NCBI RefSeq assembly: GCF_039523795.1
Contig: NZ_BAAAFZ010000124.1
Coordinates: 1-26,191 of the forward strand
Source: Craurococcus roseus
Lineage (GTDB): Bacteria > Pseudomonadota > Alphaproteobacteria > Acetobacterales > Acetobacteraceae
DNA: 26,191 nt
Direction of reading: 5' to 3'
Within the stretch, counting starts at the first letter, position 1; the number at the start of each line of letters is the position of its first letter. A program made the position numbers and the translations under genes. Below are positions 15,552 through 23,564 of the stretch, piece by piece. The notes beneath the pieces are model-generated. The model worked only from the letters and a program-made list of their open reading frames with translations. It had not been told where the DNA came from and searched no databases.

Positions 15552-15944
15552 GCGGCGAGGGCGGACCGCAAAACAATCATGCCGAGGAACTCACCCCGTC
15601 CACGAGCGTATCGACCGCGTCCCTGCCGGGTGGTGGCCCGGTGGTGCCGAAAGCGGCGGCGCGCCGGGCGCCCCGCATCCGGAACGACAAATGTGGAAGC
15701 AACCAGCACGCGCCGTAACCGAAGGAAAGGGCCCACGACGCCCCGCCGCGCGTCGGGTTCCGCCCTGCGATGATGCGCTCCTGGACGCCCCACATAACCG
15801 TGAGCATCGCCTTCGCCTCTTCGAAGCAAAGGATGCGCCATCTTCTCGACGGATTCGCGGCTTTAATGGGACGTCAGCAATGACCCGAAGGACGTCCGCT
15901 GCCCGCATGTCGAAACGCCGGGCCGGGCAGGAGAAAACCAAAAG
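15552..15944. other. 393-nt region without a convincing gene
   Basis: GC content falls toward the right end. Two GACGTC palindromes at 15870-15875 and 15891-15896 lie upstream of the glycosyltransferase. Open frames of 65-76 codons exist on both strands (for example 15577-15807 minus) but lack recognisable domains, and the two strands overlap each other. The likeliest content is the promoter and 5' leader of the glycosyltransferase gene. Confidence 0.5.
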
Positions 15945-17006
15945 ATGAGAATCGCGCAGATCGCGCCGCTCTTCGAAGCCGTCCCCCCCAAGCTTTATGG
16001 CGGGACGGAGCGGATCGTGTCTTACCTGACGGAAGAACTCGTGGCGCTCGGCCACGACGTCACATTGTTCGCCAGCGGCGATTCCGTCACGCAGGCCAAG
16101 CTGGCCGCCATGGCCCCACGCGCGCTGCGCCTCGATCCTGACATCGGCGACCCCATGGCGCCGCCCTTGATGGCGCTGGAGCGGGTGTTCCGGCGGGCCC
16201 ACGAGTTCGACGCGCTGCACTTCCACATGGACTACTGGCCCATGTCGCTGTTCACGCGGCAGCCGACGCCCTTCGTCTCGACGTTGCACGGCCGACTCGA
16301 CCTGCCGGAGATCTGGCCGCATTACGAGCTGCACGCCGACGCGCCGCTGATCTCGATCTCGGATTCGCAGCGGAAGCCGATGGCGTGGGCGAACTGGTCG
16401 GCCACCATCCACCACGGCCTGCCGGAGCGGCTGCTGACGCCGCGCGAGGGCGCCCGCCCGTCCTACTTCGCCTTCCTGGGGCGCGTCTCCCCAGAGAAGC
16501 GCGTGGACCGCGCCATCGAGATCGCCGGCCGCTGCGGCGTGCCGCTGAAGATTGCGGCCAAGGTGGACCGCGCCGACCGCGACTACTTCGACGAGCAGAT
16601 CCGCCCGCTGCTGTCGCAGCCCCACGTCGAGTTCATCGGCGAGATCGGCGAGCACCAGAAGGCGGAGTTCCTGTCGGGCGCGCACGCCCTGCTGTTCCCG
16701 ATCGGCTGGCCCGAACCCTTCGGCCTGGTCATGATCGAGTCCATGGCGTGCGGCGTGCCGGTCATCGCCTTCAACCACGGCTCCGTGCCGGAGGTGATCG
16801 AGGACGGGCGCACCGGCTTCATCGTCGACGACATCGAGGGCGCCGTCCGCGCGGTGGACCGCCTCCCGGGCCTGTCGCGCGCCGCGGTGCGCCAGCGGTT
16901 CGAGGAACGCTTCACCGCCCGCCGCATGGCGGAGGACCACGTCGCCCTCTACACCAAGCTGGCGCGCGGCAGGGTTCCGCCGATGCGCGCCATCGCCGCG
17001 GAGTAG
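15945..17006 (+). CDS. Glycosyltransferase family 4 protein
   Basis: 353-aa GT-B-fold retaining glycosyltransferase. The N-terminal domain has MRIAQIAPLFEAVPPKLYGGTERIVSYL with the Gly-rich acceptor loop KLYGGTE (16-22), then LHFHMDYW and STLHGR. The donor half starts at FLGRVSPEKRVDRAIEIA (177-194) and contains the GT4 E-x7-E signature E257-E265 in EPFGLVMIESMACGVPVIA. AGGAG lies 11 nt before the ATG. It is convergent with the glucosidase gene across a shared hairpin; together with that gene it suggests synthesis or remodelling of an alpha-glucan or glycoside. The sugar donor and acceptor are not readable. Confidence 0.92.
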   Translation: MRIAQIAPLFEAVPPKLYGGTERIVSYLTEELVALGHDVTLFASGDSVTQAKLAAMAPRALRLDPDIGDPMAPPLMALERVFRRAHEFDALHFHMDYWPMSLFTRQPTPFVSTLHGRLDLPEIWPHYELHADAPLISISDSQRKPMAWANWSATIHHGLPERLLTPREGARPSYFAFLGRVSPEKRVDRAIEIAGRCGVPLKIAAKVDRADRDYFDEQIRPLLSQPHVEFIGEIGEHQKAEFLSGAHALLFPIGWPEPFGLVMIESMACGVPVIAFNHGSVPEVIEDGRTGFIVDDIEGAVRAVDRLPGLSRAAVRQRFEERFTARRMAEDHVALYTKLARGRVPPMRAIAAE

Positions 17007-17015
17007 CGCAGGGCC

Positions 17016-17048
17016 GCGCGGCGGCGAGGCGCTCCCCCGCCGCCGCGC
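17016..17048. terminator. Bidirectional hairpin between converging genes
   Basis: GCGCGGCGGCG (17016-17026) and CGCCGCCGCGC (17038-17048) make a perfect 11-bp stem with an 11-nt loop, filling the 48-nt gap between the two stop codons. It would serve both genes. Confidence 0.6.
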
Positions 17049-17054
17049 GCCGGT

Positions 17055-19274
17055 TCAGGCCACCAGGACCGCGCCGATGTCCCCGTTGCGGCCGGATACG
17101 CTCATCGCCACCGAATCGGCGGCGCGGCGCAGGTTGAGGTCTATGCGCGCGTCGCCGATCGAGAGGCCGCGAAGCATCACCCGGTCCAGTCCGTTCGGCA
17201 GGACGGACCGCTCCAGCCGCACGATCCGCTCCGCCGGGTCGAAGCTCAAGCCGAGACAAGCGCCGAGCAGGCCTATCGGCGCCGCCGCCGCCCAGGCCTG
17301 CGGCGCGCACGCCACCGGGTAGGCCGTCGGCCCCTGGCCGCCGCGCCGCGGGAAGCCGCAGAACAGCTCCGGCAAGCGCCGGAGGTCCAGCTTGCCGGCG
17401 GCCGCCGCCAACCCTTCCAGCACCCGCGCCGCCGCCGCGTAGTGGCCGTAGCGCGCCAGCCCCAGGCCGATCAGCGCGTTGTCGTGCGGCCAGACCGACC
17501 CGTTGTGGTAGGACATCGGATTGTAGCGCGCCTCCGTCACCGCCAGCGTGCGGATGCCCCAGCCCGAGTGGAACGCCCCGCTCAGCAGTTGCTTCGCCAC
17601 CGCAGCCGCCCGCTCCGGCGCCGCGATGCCGCCGAGCAGCACGTGGCCGGCGTTGGAGGAGCGCACGCGGCAGGGCTTCTTCGCGCCGTCGAGCGCCAGG
17701 GCGTAGGTGCCGATGTCCTCGCACCAGAAGGCCGCCTCGAAGCGCTCGCGCAGCGTCTCGGCCTTCTTCTCCAACGCGTCCGCCCGTTGGTGCGGCAAGC
17801 CGAGCGCGCGGGCGATGCGGGCGCCCGCCCGGTAGGCCGCGTAGGCGTAGGCCTGCACCTCGCACAGCGCGATCGGGCCCTTCGCCAAGGTCCCGTCCGC
17901 GTGCATGACGGAGTCCCAACTGTCCTTCCATCCCTGGTTGGCCAGCCCGGCCTCCGTCATGCGGCCGTACTCGACGAAGCCGTCGCCGTCGCGGTCGCCG
18001 TGGGTCTCGATCCAGCGCAGCGCGGCCTCGATGTTCGGCCACAACGGGCGCAGCGTCTCCGCGTCGCCGGTGCGGTCGAGCCAAGCGCCCGCCAGCGCCA
18101 CGAACAGCGGCGTGGAATCGACGGAGCCGTAATAGCGCCGGAAGGGCACCTCCCCCAATTCCGCCATCTCGCCGTTGCGGACCTCGTGGAGGATCTTGCC
18201 GGGCTCGGAATCGGCCGCGTGGTCGGTCGTCGTCGCCTGCATCGCCGCCAAGTGGCGCAGCACGCCGAGCGCGATGGCGGGGTCGAGCCAGAGCACCAGC
18301 CACGCCGTCACCAGCGCGTCGCGGCCGAACACGGTGCTGAACCACGGCACGCCGGCGTAGGGGTACGGGCCTTCGGGCGTCTGGGTGGTGAGCATGGCGA
18401 GGTCGGCGACGGATCGGCCGATCATCTCGTCGAAGCCGGTGTCGGAGGTGGCGACGGAGGCGGTCCGGGCCATGGCGGCGCGGCGGGCGCGGCTGTCCTC
18501 CCACAAGGCGCGGAGGAACGCGGCCCGCGCGGGCTGCGGCGGACCGTCCTCCGCGGCCACGCCTTCCGCTTCGCAGCGGGTCTCGACCAGGATGGTCCTG
18601 CGTTCGCCGGGCGCCAGCGTCAGGTCGAAGGCGGCGCGGTCGCCGGAAACGCGGGCCGGGGCCGGGTCGAAGCGGAGCCGCGTCCCGCGCCGCTTGCCGT
18701 CGAGGCCGGTGTAGGAGAGCGTCACGCCGTCCGCCGCGGTTTCCGGCCGGTGCTGCACGCCGCGGCGCGGCCGCCGCTCGCCGCGCACCTCGAACAGGTC
18801 GGCGAAGTCGGCGCCGAAGCGCAGCTCGACGTCCAGCGCCAGCGTTTCGCTCGCGTAGCTCCGCACCGTGATGCGCTCGTAGCAGGTGCTGTTGCGCAAG
18901 AATTTGGAGCGGCGGAGGTGGAGCTGGTCGTGCTCGATCTCGGGCCGCCGGCCGTCGCCCGCGATGTCCGGGTTGGTCAGGTCGCAGGTCAGCACGGCGC
19001 CGTCGTCCGAAACCGCGGAGCTGAGCAGCAGCGGCTTCTCCCCCGCCAACCGCAACTCCAGCCGCGAGAGGTGCCGCGTGTCGCGGTGGTACAGCCCTTC
19101 CGGGCCGCCGGGCGCCGGCATCGCGTCGCCGTTGCGGTCGAGCACCGCGAAGGTGTCGTCCCGCTTCAGCATCCGCGGCCGCATCTCGTGCAGCGAGATG
19201 CTCGTGGTGATCGAGTGCGGGTCCACGCCGCTCTCGGCGGCCGAGTCGGCCTTGGCCTGGGTCGCTGCGTTCAT
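17055..19274 (-). CDS. Amylo-alpha-1,6-glucosidase / glycogen debranching-type enzyme
   Basis: 739-aa protein of the bacterial glycogen-debranching-like family. An N-terminal beta domain (about residues 20-230) includes FAVLDRNGDAMPA, GLYHRDTRHLSRLELRL and RITVRSYASETLALDVELRFGADFADLFEVRG. The C-terminal (alpha/alpha)6 barrel includes PYPYAGVPWFSTVFGRDALVTAWLVLWLDP, GKILHEVRNGEMA, YGSVDSTPLFVAL, GWKDSWDSVMHADG and YNPMSYHNGSVWPHDNALIGLGL. It probably hydrolyses alpha-1,6 branch residues or releases glucose from glucosides in the cytosol. The ATG at 19274 is chosen because AAGGA lies 6 nt upstream; the open frame further upstream enters the divergent promoter region. It is tail-to-tail with the GT4 gene, a pairing that suggests joint glycan turnover. 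Confidence 0.9.
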   Translation of the reverse strand: MNAATQAKADSAAESGVDPHSITTSISLHEMRPRMLKRDDTFAVLDRNGDAMPAPGGPEGLYHRDTRHLSRLELRLAGEKPLLLSSAVSDDGAVLTCDLTNPDIAGDGRRPEIEHDQLHLRRSKFLRNSTCYERITVRSYASETLALDVELRFGADFADLFEVRGERRPRRGVQHRPETAADGVTLSYTGLDGKRRGTRLRFDPAPARVSGDRAAFDLTLAPGERRTILVETRCEAEGVAAEDGPPQPARAAFLRALWEDSRARRAAMARTASVATSDTGFDEMIGRSVADLAMLTTQTPEGPYPYAGVPWFSTVFGRDALVTAWLVLWLDPAIALGVLRHLAAMQATTTDHAADSEPGKILHEVRNGEMAELGEVPFRRYYGSVDSTPLFVALAGAWLDRTGDAETLRPLWPNIEAALRWIETHGDRDGDGFVEYGRMTEAGLANQGWKDSWDSVMHADGTLAKGPIALCEVQAYAYAAYRAGARIARALGLPHQRADALEKKAETLRERFEAAFWCEDIGTYALALDGAKKPCRVRSSNAGHVLLGGIAAPERAAAVAKQLLSGAFHSGWGIRTLAVTEARYNPMSYHNGSVWPHDNALIGLGLARYGHYAAAARVLEGLAAAAGKLDLRRLPELFCGFPRRGGQGPTAYPVACAPQAWAAAAPIGLLGACLGLSFDPAERIVRLERSVLPNGLDRVMLRGLSIGDARIDLNLRRAADSVAMSVSGRNGDIGAVLVA

Positions 19275-19483
19275 TGCCGTCCTTGGAGTTGCGCTGTACC
19301 GGTTCGTTGCGCCAGGCGCCGCTTCATCAACCTTGCGGTTCGGAATGGCGGGCAGAAAAACCCAGACGGCGGTGCCACCGCAAGCACAAGTTGGGGCCGG
19401 ATGCCGCTTTGGCCGCGTTGACGCGCGCCGCGCCGTCGTTGACGGCCGGGCGGGCGGCGGCAACGCTGGCGGCAAAGCCCGCT

Positions 19484-19505
19484 GCGCGCCGGCCTTTCGG
19501 CGCGC
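19484..19505 (+). promoter_or_regulatory. Leader hairpin ahead of the TauD operon
   Basis: GCGCGCCG (19484-19491) and CGGCGCGC (19498-19505) form a perfect 8-bp stem with a 6-nt loop, ending 6 nt before the purine-rich GAAGGA of the dioxygenase gene. The rest of the 248-nt divergent gap (19275-19522) must hold promoters for both directions; I see no confident -35/-10 pair. Confidence 0.35.
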
Positions 19506-19522
19506 GCAACGAAGGAAACGCC

Positions 19523-20401
19523 ATGCGGATCACCCCCAATCCGGAGGGCGTCGGCGCCCGCGTCGAGGGCGTGGACCTGTCGCAACCGCTCTCCGGCGGC
19601 GATTTCAGGACGATCTTGCGCGCCCTCGGCGAGCGCGGGGTGCTGTGCTTCCCCGGCCAATCGCTCGATGCCGGGCAACTCTCCGCCTTCGGCTCCCGCT
19701 TCGGCGAGTTGGAGCACAACGTGGCCAACAGTTTCCACGCGCCCGGCCGGCCGGAGGTGATGGTCCTCTCCAACATGAAGGAGGACGGCAAGCCGGTCGG
19801 CCTCAACGACGCCGGCCAGGGCTGGCACACCGACATGAGCTACTCGGAGGAGATCGCGCTCGCCAACGTGCTGCACGCGAAGCGGGTGCCTGTGCGCGAC
19901 GGCAAGCCGCTCGGCGACACCCAGTTCCGCGACATGCACGCCGCCTACGAGGGCCTGCCCGCCGAGGTGCGCGAGCGCCTGGAAGGCCGCACCGCCATCC
20001 ACGACTTCAACAAGTTCTGGGAGATGATGCGGACCCGCCCCGGCTCCGGCCGAGCGCCGCTCACCGAGGAGCAGCGCCGCCGCAAGCCGCCTGTCTCGCA
20101 GCCCATCTTCCGCGTCCACCCCGTCACCGGCCGTCGGGTTCTTTACTGCAACCCGGGCTACGCGGTGCGGATCGAGGGCATGGAGCCGGCGGAGAGCGAC
20201 GCCATGCTCGAATTCCTGTTCAAGCATCAGTCGCGGGAGGAGTACCTCTACTCCCACAAGTGGACGCCCGGCGACGTGCTGATGTGGGACAACATCGCCA
20301 CCACGCACAACGCCGTGGCCGATTACGGACCGGACGAGCCGCGCTACATCCTGCGCGTGCAGGTGATGGCGACGCTCGACTACGCGCGCCTCGCGGCCTG
20401 A
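19523..20401 (+). CDS. TauD/TfdA-family Fe(II)/2-oxoglutarate dioxygenase
   Basis: 292-aa alpha-ketoglutarate-dependent dioxygenase. The metal triad is H102-x-D104 in GWHTDMSY and distal H262 in TTHNAVADY; R274 or R278 near the C-terminus is placed to bind 2-oxoglutarate. Family members oxidatively cleave taurine, alkyl sulfates, phenoxyacetates and related ethers, or hydroxylate carnitine-type substrates. GAAGGA precedes the ATG. The stop is one base from the next gene's start, so translation is probably coupled. Downstream neighbours (FAH hydrolase, Bug receptor, enoyl-CoA hydratase) suggest it begins a degradation pathway for an organic acid; the substrate is unknown. Confidence 0.92.
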   Translation: MRITPNPEGVGARVEGVDLSQPLSGGDFRTILRALGERGVLCFPGQSLDAGQLSAFGSRFGELEHNVANSFHAPGRPEVMVLSNMKEDGKPVGLNDAGQGWHTDMSYSEEIALANVLHAKRVPVRDGKPLGDTQFRDMHAAYEGLPAEVRERLEGRTAIHDFNKFWEMMRTRPGSGRAPLTEEQRRRKPPVSQPIFRVHPVTGRRVLYCNPGYAVRIEGMEPAESDAMLEFLFKHQSREEYLYSHKWTPGDVLMWDNIATTHNAVADYGPDEPRYILRVQVMATLDYARLAA

Positions 20402-20402
20402 C

Positions 20403-21323
20403 ATGCGGCTGGCGAGCTACCGCGACGGGAAGGGGAGCGCGCGCTTGGGGGCGGTGCTCGGCGGTGCCGAGGTGGTGGACCTCCGGGCGGCGCTCGCCGG
20501 CGCGCTGGCCGCGGCCGGCGAGCCGGACCGTTCGGCGGAGGCGATCCCCTCCGACATGACGGCGTTCCTGGTGCTCGGCGAGGAATCGCTGGTCGCCGCT
20601 GCCCGCGCCCTGACCTTCGCGGCGGCGCCCGGGCGGGAAGCGCTGCGCAGCCCCCTCGCCGGCGTGGAGCTGCTCGCCCCGGTGCCGCGGCCTGGCAAGA
20701 TCGTCGGGGTCGGCCGCAACTACGGCGAGCACGCGCGCGAGGTCGGCGGGCCGAAGCAGGAGGCGCCGCGGATCTTCCTCAAGCCCGCCTCTTCCGTGGC
20801 GACGCCCGGCTGCGCGGTGCGCGTCCCCGCAGCCGTGCGCAAGCCGGATTGGGAAGCGGAACTCGGCGTGGTGATCGGCCGCGCGGCGCGGGACGTGCCG
20901 GAGGCGAAGGCGCTCGAGCACGTCGCGGGCTACACCGTGCTGGACGATGTCAGCGCGCGCGAGTTCCAGTTCGACATCGCGCCACCCCAGACCTCCTTCG
21001 CCAAAGGCATGGACGGCTTCTGCCCGATGGGGCCGTGGATCGCCACGCCGGAGGAGGTGGGCGAGCCCTGGGCGCTTGCCGTGCGCTGCTGGCTGAACGG
21101 CGAGCTGGTGCAGGACGGGAACACGCGCGACATGATCTTCCCCGTCCCGGCGCTGGTCTCGTACCTCAGCCGATTCATGACGCTCGAGCCAGGCGACGTG
21201 ATCGCCACCGGCACGCCGGCCGGCGTGGGCGCCTTCCGCGACCCGCCGCGCTGGCTCCGCTCCGGCGACCGGCTGCGCATGGAAGTGGAGCGCGTCGGCG
21301 TCCTCGAACACTCGGTCGCCTGA
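20403..21323 (+). CDS. Fumarylacetoacetate hydrolase-family protein
   Basis: 306-aa FAH-superfamily enzyme; members hydrolyse or decarboxylate acylpyruvates, ring-fission keto acids or oxaloacetate, or hydrate 2-oxopent-4-enoates. An N-terminal cap domain (1-95) is followed by the catalytic fold: GKIVGVGRNYGEHA (98-111), metal ligands E151 and E153 in DWEAELGVVIGR and D182 in LDDVSAREFQ, K201 in KGMDGFCPMGP, and TGTPAGVGAF near the C-terminus. The start codon is one base after the TauD stop. The next gene starts 11 nt downstream. The context argues for hydrolysis of a 2-oxo or diketo acid produced downstream of the dioxygenase, which is inference. Confidence 0.92.
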   Translation: MRLASYRDGKGSARLGAVLGGAEVVDLRAALAGALAAAGEPDRSAEAIPSDMTAFLVLGEESLVAAARALTFAAAPGREALRSPLAGVELLAPVPRPGKIVGVGRNYGEHAREVGGPKQEAPRIFLKPASSVATPGCAVRVPAAVRKPDWEAELGVVIGRAARDVPEAKALEHVAGYTVLDDVSAREFQFDIAPPQTSFAKGMDGFCPMGPWIATPEEVGEPWALAVRCWLNGELVQDGNTRDMIFPVPALVSYLSRFMTLEPGDVIATGTPAGVGAFRDPPRWLRSGDRLRMEVERVGVLEHSVA

Positions 21324-21333
21324 GGGGAGCACG

Positions 21334-22338
21334 ATGAAGGGCATAGCCGGACGACGACGGGCGCTCATCCTGGGCGCCGGCGGCTTGGCCCTGGCGCGGC
21401 GGGCCGCGGCGCAGCCCCCGCGCGCGCCGGGCACCGACTACCCGAACCGCCCGGTGCGCGTGCTGGTGGCCTTCGCGCCCGGCGGCAACGCCGACATCAC
21501 CGCGCGCCTCATCTCCGGCGCCCTGTCGGCGCAGACGGGCCAGCAATTCGTGGTGGAGAACCGTCCCGGCGGCGGCGGCGTGGTGGCGCTCGAAGCCCTG
21601 GCCGCCTCGCCGCAGGACGGCTACACGATCTTCGTCGGCGCCCTGTCCACGCACGCGCTGAACCTCGGCTTGTACAAGAGCCTGCCGGCGCACCCGCTCA
21701 CCGGCTTGGAGAACATCACGGTCAGCAGCCTTTCGCCGCTCCTGCTCGCGGTGAAGCCCGCGCTGCCGGCCGCCACCCTCGCCGAGTTCCGGGACCTGCT
21801 GAAGCGCGAGCGCAACCGCTTCCAGTACGGCTCCTCCGGCAACGGCTCCACCGGGCACATCGCCGCGGCGCTGCTGCTGCACCAGCTCGGCGTGGAAGCG
21901 CTGCACGTCCCCTATCGCGGCTCGGCGCCGGCCTTCAGCGACCTCGCGGCCGGGCGGACGGACTTCCAGGTGGACACCGTCTCCTTCCTCGCGCCCAACA
22001 TCCGGCAAGGCACGGTGCGGGGGCTGGTCATCGGCGCGCGGGAGCGATCGCCGCTGCTGCCCGAGGTGCCGAGCGCGCCCGAGGCCGGCCTGCCGCAGTA
22101 CGAGGCCTCCACCTGGACGCCGTGGTCGGCGCCCAAGGGCACGGCGGCGCCGGTGGTGCGATTCCTCTACGAGCAGATCCAGGTGGCGCTGCGCAGCGAG
22201 GAGGTCCTCGGCAAGCTGCGGCAGCTCGGCAACGAGGCGATGCCCGGCCTGACGCCGGAGCGCACCCGCGAATTCATAGCGGCCGAGATCGAGAAGTGGC
22301 TGCCGATCGTCCGCGCCACCGGCGCGACGGTGGACTGA
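21334..22338 (+). CDS. Bug/TctC-family tripartite tricarboxylate transporter receptor
   Basis: 334-aa periplasmic solute-binding protein of the Bug family. A signal peptide spans about residues 1-26 (GRRRALILGAGGLALARRAAAQ). The mature protein has YPNRPVRVLVAFAPGGNADITARL, FVVENRPGGGGVVALEALA, DGYTIFVG, YGSSGNGSTGHIAAALL, VPYRGSAPAFSDLAAGRTDFQVD and the C-terminal IEKWLPIVRATGATVD. Bug proteins bind carboxylates for TctAB permeases; no tctA or tctB is nearby, so it is an orphan receptor, common in Acetobacteraceae and Burkholderiales. It is embedded in the catabolic operon with 10-nt gaps to both neighbours and likely captures that pathway's carboxylate substrate. Confidence 0.93.
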   Translation: MKGIAGRRRALILGAGGLALARRAAAQPPRAPGTDYPNRPVRVLVAFAPGGNADITARLISGALSAQTGQQFVVENRPGGGGVVALEALAASPQDGYTIFVGALSTHALNLGLYKSLPAHPLTGLENITVSSLSPLLLAVKPALPAATLAEFRDLLKRERNRFQYGSSGNGSTGHIAAALLLHQLGVEALHVPYRGSAPAFSDLAAGRTDFQVDTVSFLAPNIRQGTVRGLVIGARERSPLLPEVPSAPEAGLPQYEASTWTPWSAPKGTAAPVVRFLYEQIQVALRSEEVLGKLRQLGNEAMPGLTPERTREFIAAEIEKWLPIVRATGATVD

Positions 22339-22348
22339 AGGGGACCGC

Positions 22349-23149
22349 ATGAGCGAAGAGCAACCGCTGCTGGTGCGGCGCGAGGGCCCGGTGGTGCGCG
22401 CGGCGATGAACCGCCCGCACCGCCGCAACGCCATGAGCGCGGCGATGATGGCCGCCATGGACGGGCTGCTGGACGAGTTGGAGGCGGACCGGGCCGCCGC
22501 CCGCGTGCTGGTGCTGGAGGGCGCCGGGGGCCACTTCTGCGCCGGGCTCGACCTCGGCGAGGTGGCGGAAACGCCGGGCGACGAGCAGGCCAAGCTCGCC
22601 GCGCAGGTCGCCCGCAACGCCGCCACCGGCGCGCGCTTCGCCCGCATCGCCGCGCTGCCGCAGGTGGTGGTGGCGCGCGTTCAGGGCGGCGCCTTCGCCG
22701 GGGGCCTGGGCTTCGTCTGCGCCGCCGATGTGGCGCTGTGCGACGCGACGGCGCGCTTCTCGGCGCCGGAGGTGCGGCGGGGCCTGGTCGCGGCGCAGAT
22801 CCTGCCCTGGGTGGTCCGCCGCACCGGCCGCGCCGCCGCGCAGCGCATGGTGCTGCAAGCGAACGTGCTGGACGCCGCCGCCGCCGCGCGCATCGGCCTG
22901 GTCCACGAGGCGCTGCCGGACGCCGCCGCGCTGGACGCCGCCGTGGCCGCGCTGGTGGCGGACCTGCTGCGCGGCGCGCCGGGCGCGGTGGCCGAGACCA
23001 AGGCGCTGCTCGCCGCCCTCGGCCCGGTGGCGCCGGAGGGCTACGCCGCCGCCGGCGCGGACGCCTTCGCCCGTTGCGCGGTGGGCGAAGCGAAGGAAGG
23101 CATCGCGGCGTTCCAGGAGAAGCGCCCGCCGGCGTGGGAGGTGGGGTAG
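22349..23149 (+). CDS. Enoyl-CoA hydratase/isomerase family protein
   Basis: 266-aa crotonase-fold enzyme acting on acyl-CoA. The oxyanion-hole segments are GHFCAGLDLGE (61-71) and VQGGAFAGGLGFVCAADVAL (111-130). The second catalytic glutamate is E141 in APEVRRGLVAA; the position of the first crotonase glutamate is Gly (in GGLGFVCAAD). This GGxGF...EVRxGL pattern is like LiuC/AtuE hydratases (methylglutaconyl- or carboxygeranoyl-CoA), so branched-chain or carboxylated enoyl-CoA is a reasonable guess. It is the last gene of the TauD-FAH-Bug operon, 10 nt after the receptor gene. No acyl-CoA ligase or transferase is in this operon to make its substrate. Confidence 0.9.
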   Translation: MSEEQPLLVRREGPVVRAAMNRPHRRNAMSAAMMAAMDGLLDELEADRAAARVLVLEGAGGHFCAGLDLGEVAETPGDEQAKLAAQVARNAATGARFARIAALPQVVVARVQGGAFAGGLGFVCAADVALCDATARFSAPEVRRGLVAAQILPWVVRRTGRAAAQRMVLQANVLDAAAAARIGLVHEALPDAAALDAAVAALVADLLRGAPGAVAETKALLAALGPVAPEGYAAAGADAFARCAVGEAKEGIAAFQEKRPPAWEVG

Positions 23150-23210
23150 GCTTGAGGCCGGCACGGCCGTCGGATGCACTGGCTTCGCTGCATATCCGAA
23201 GAGGCCAGCC

Positions 23211-23564
23211 ACGCAGGTCGGCAAGTGGGGCAACAGCTTGGCGGTGCGCCTCCCCGCCGTCGTCGAGATCCTCGATCTGGAGGGCGACGAGGTCGAGATC
23301 GCGGGCGAGCGCGCCCTGCGCGTCGGGCGCGACCGCAGGCGCGAGGAGGCTTTGGAACGGTTGCGGGCCCTCGCATGGAAGCTGCCGCCGGGTTTCAAGT
23401 TCTCCCGTGACGAGGCGAACGAGCGGGGCGGCAAGGACGAGTGCGGGGCGGCGTCTTCTTCGACGCCAACCTGCTGGTCCACGCCGTGCTGCAACCGGAT
23501 CCGCGCTCGGAGCGGGCGCGCGACCTGCTGGCACGGGGCGGCGCGGTCAGCGTGCAGGTGTTGA
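23211..23564 (+). pseudogene. AbrB/MazE-type antitoxin frame lacking a normal start and stop
   Basis: The frame encodes a VapB-type antitoxin: a swapped-hairpin AbrB domain, QVGKWGNSLAVRLP, then LDLEGDEVEIAGE, and a C-terminal REEALERLRAL...PGFKFSRDEANERG toxin-binding region. There is no ATG, GTG or TTG ahead of the domain; the codons before it read Arg-Pro-Ala-Thr-Gln where relatives begin Met-Ala-Thr-Gln. An ACG at 23211 stands 6 nt behind AGAGG (23200-23204) and could be a rare non-AUG start. The frame also runs about 44 residues past the usual ERG end, to 23564, overlapping the toxin gene by 124 nt. It is either a decayed antitoxin or one with unusual initiation. The first conventional start in frame is a TTG inside the DNA-binding domain. 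Confidence 0.65.

Noticed and set aside
15577..15807. 76-codon minus-strand frame in the gap before the glycosyltransferase
   Set aside because: No recognisable domain, and similar-size frames occur on the opposite strand over the same bases; a GAAGG near the ATG is not enough.
15870..15896. Two GACGTC palindromes 21 nt apart before the glycosyltransferase
   Set aside because: Six-base palindromes are expected by chance and there is no further symmetry around them.
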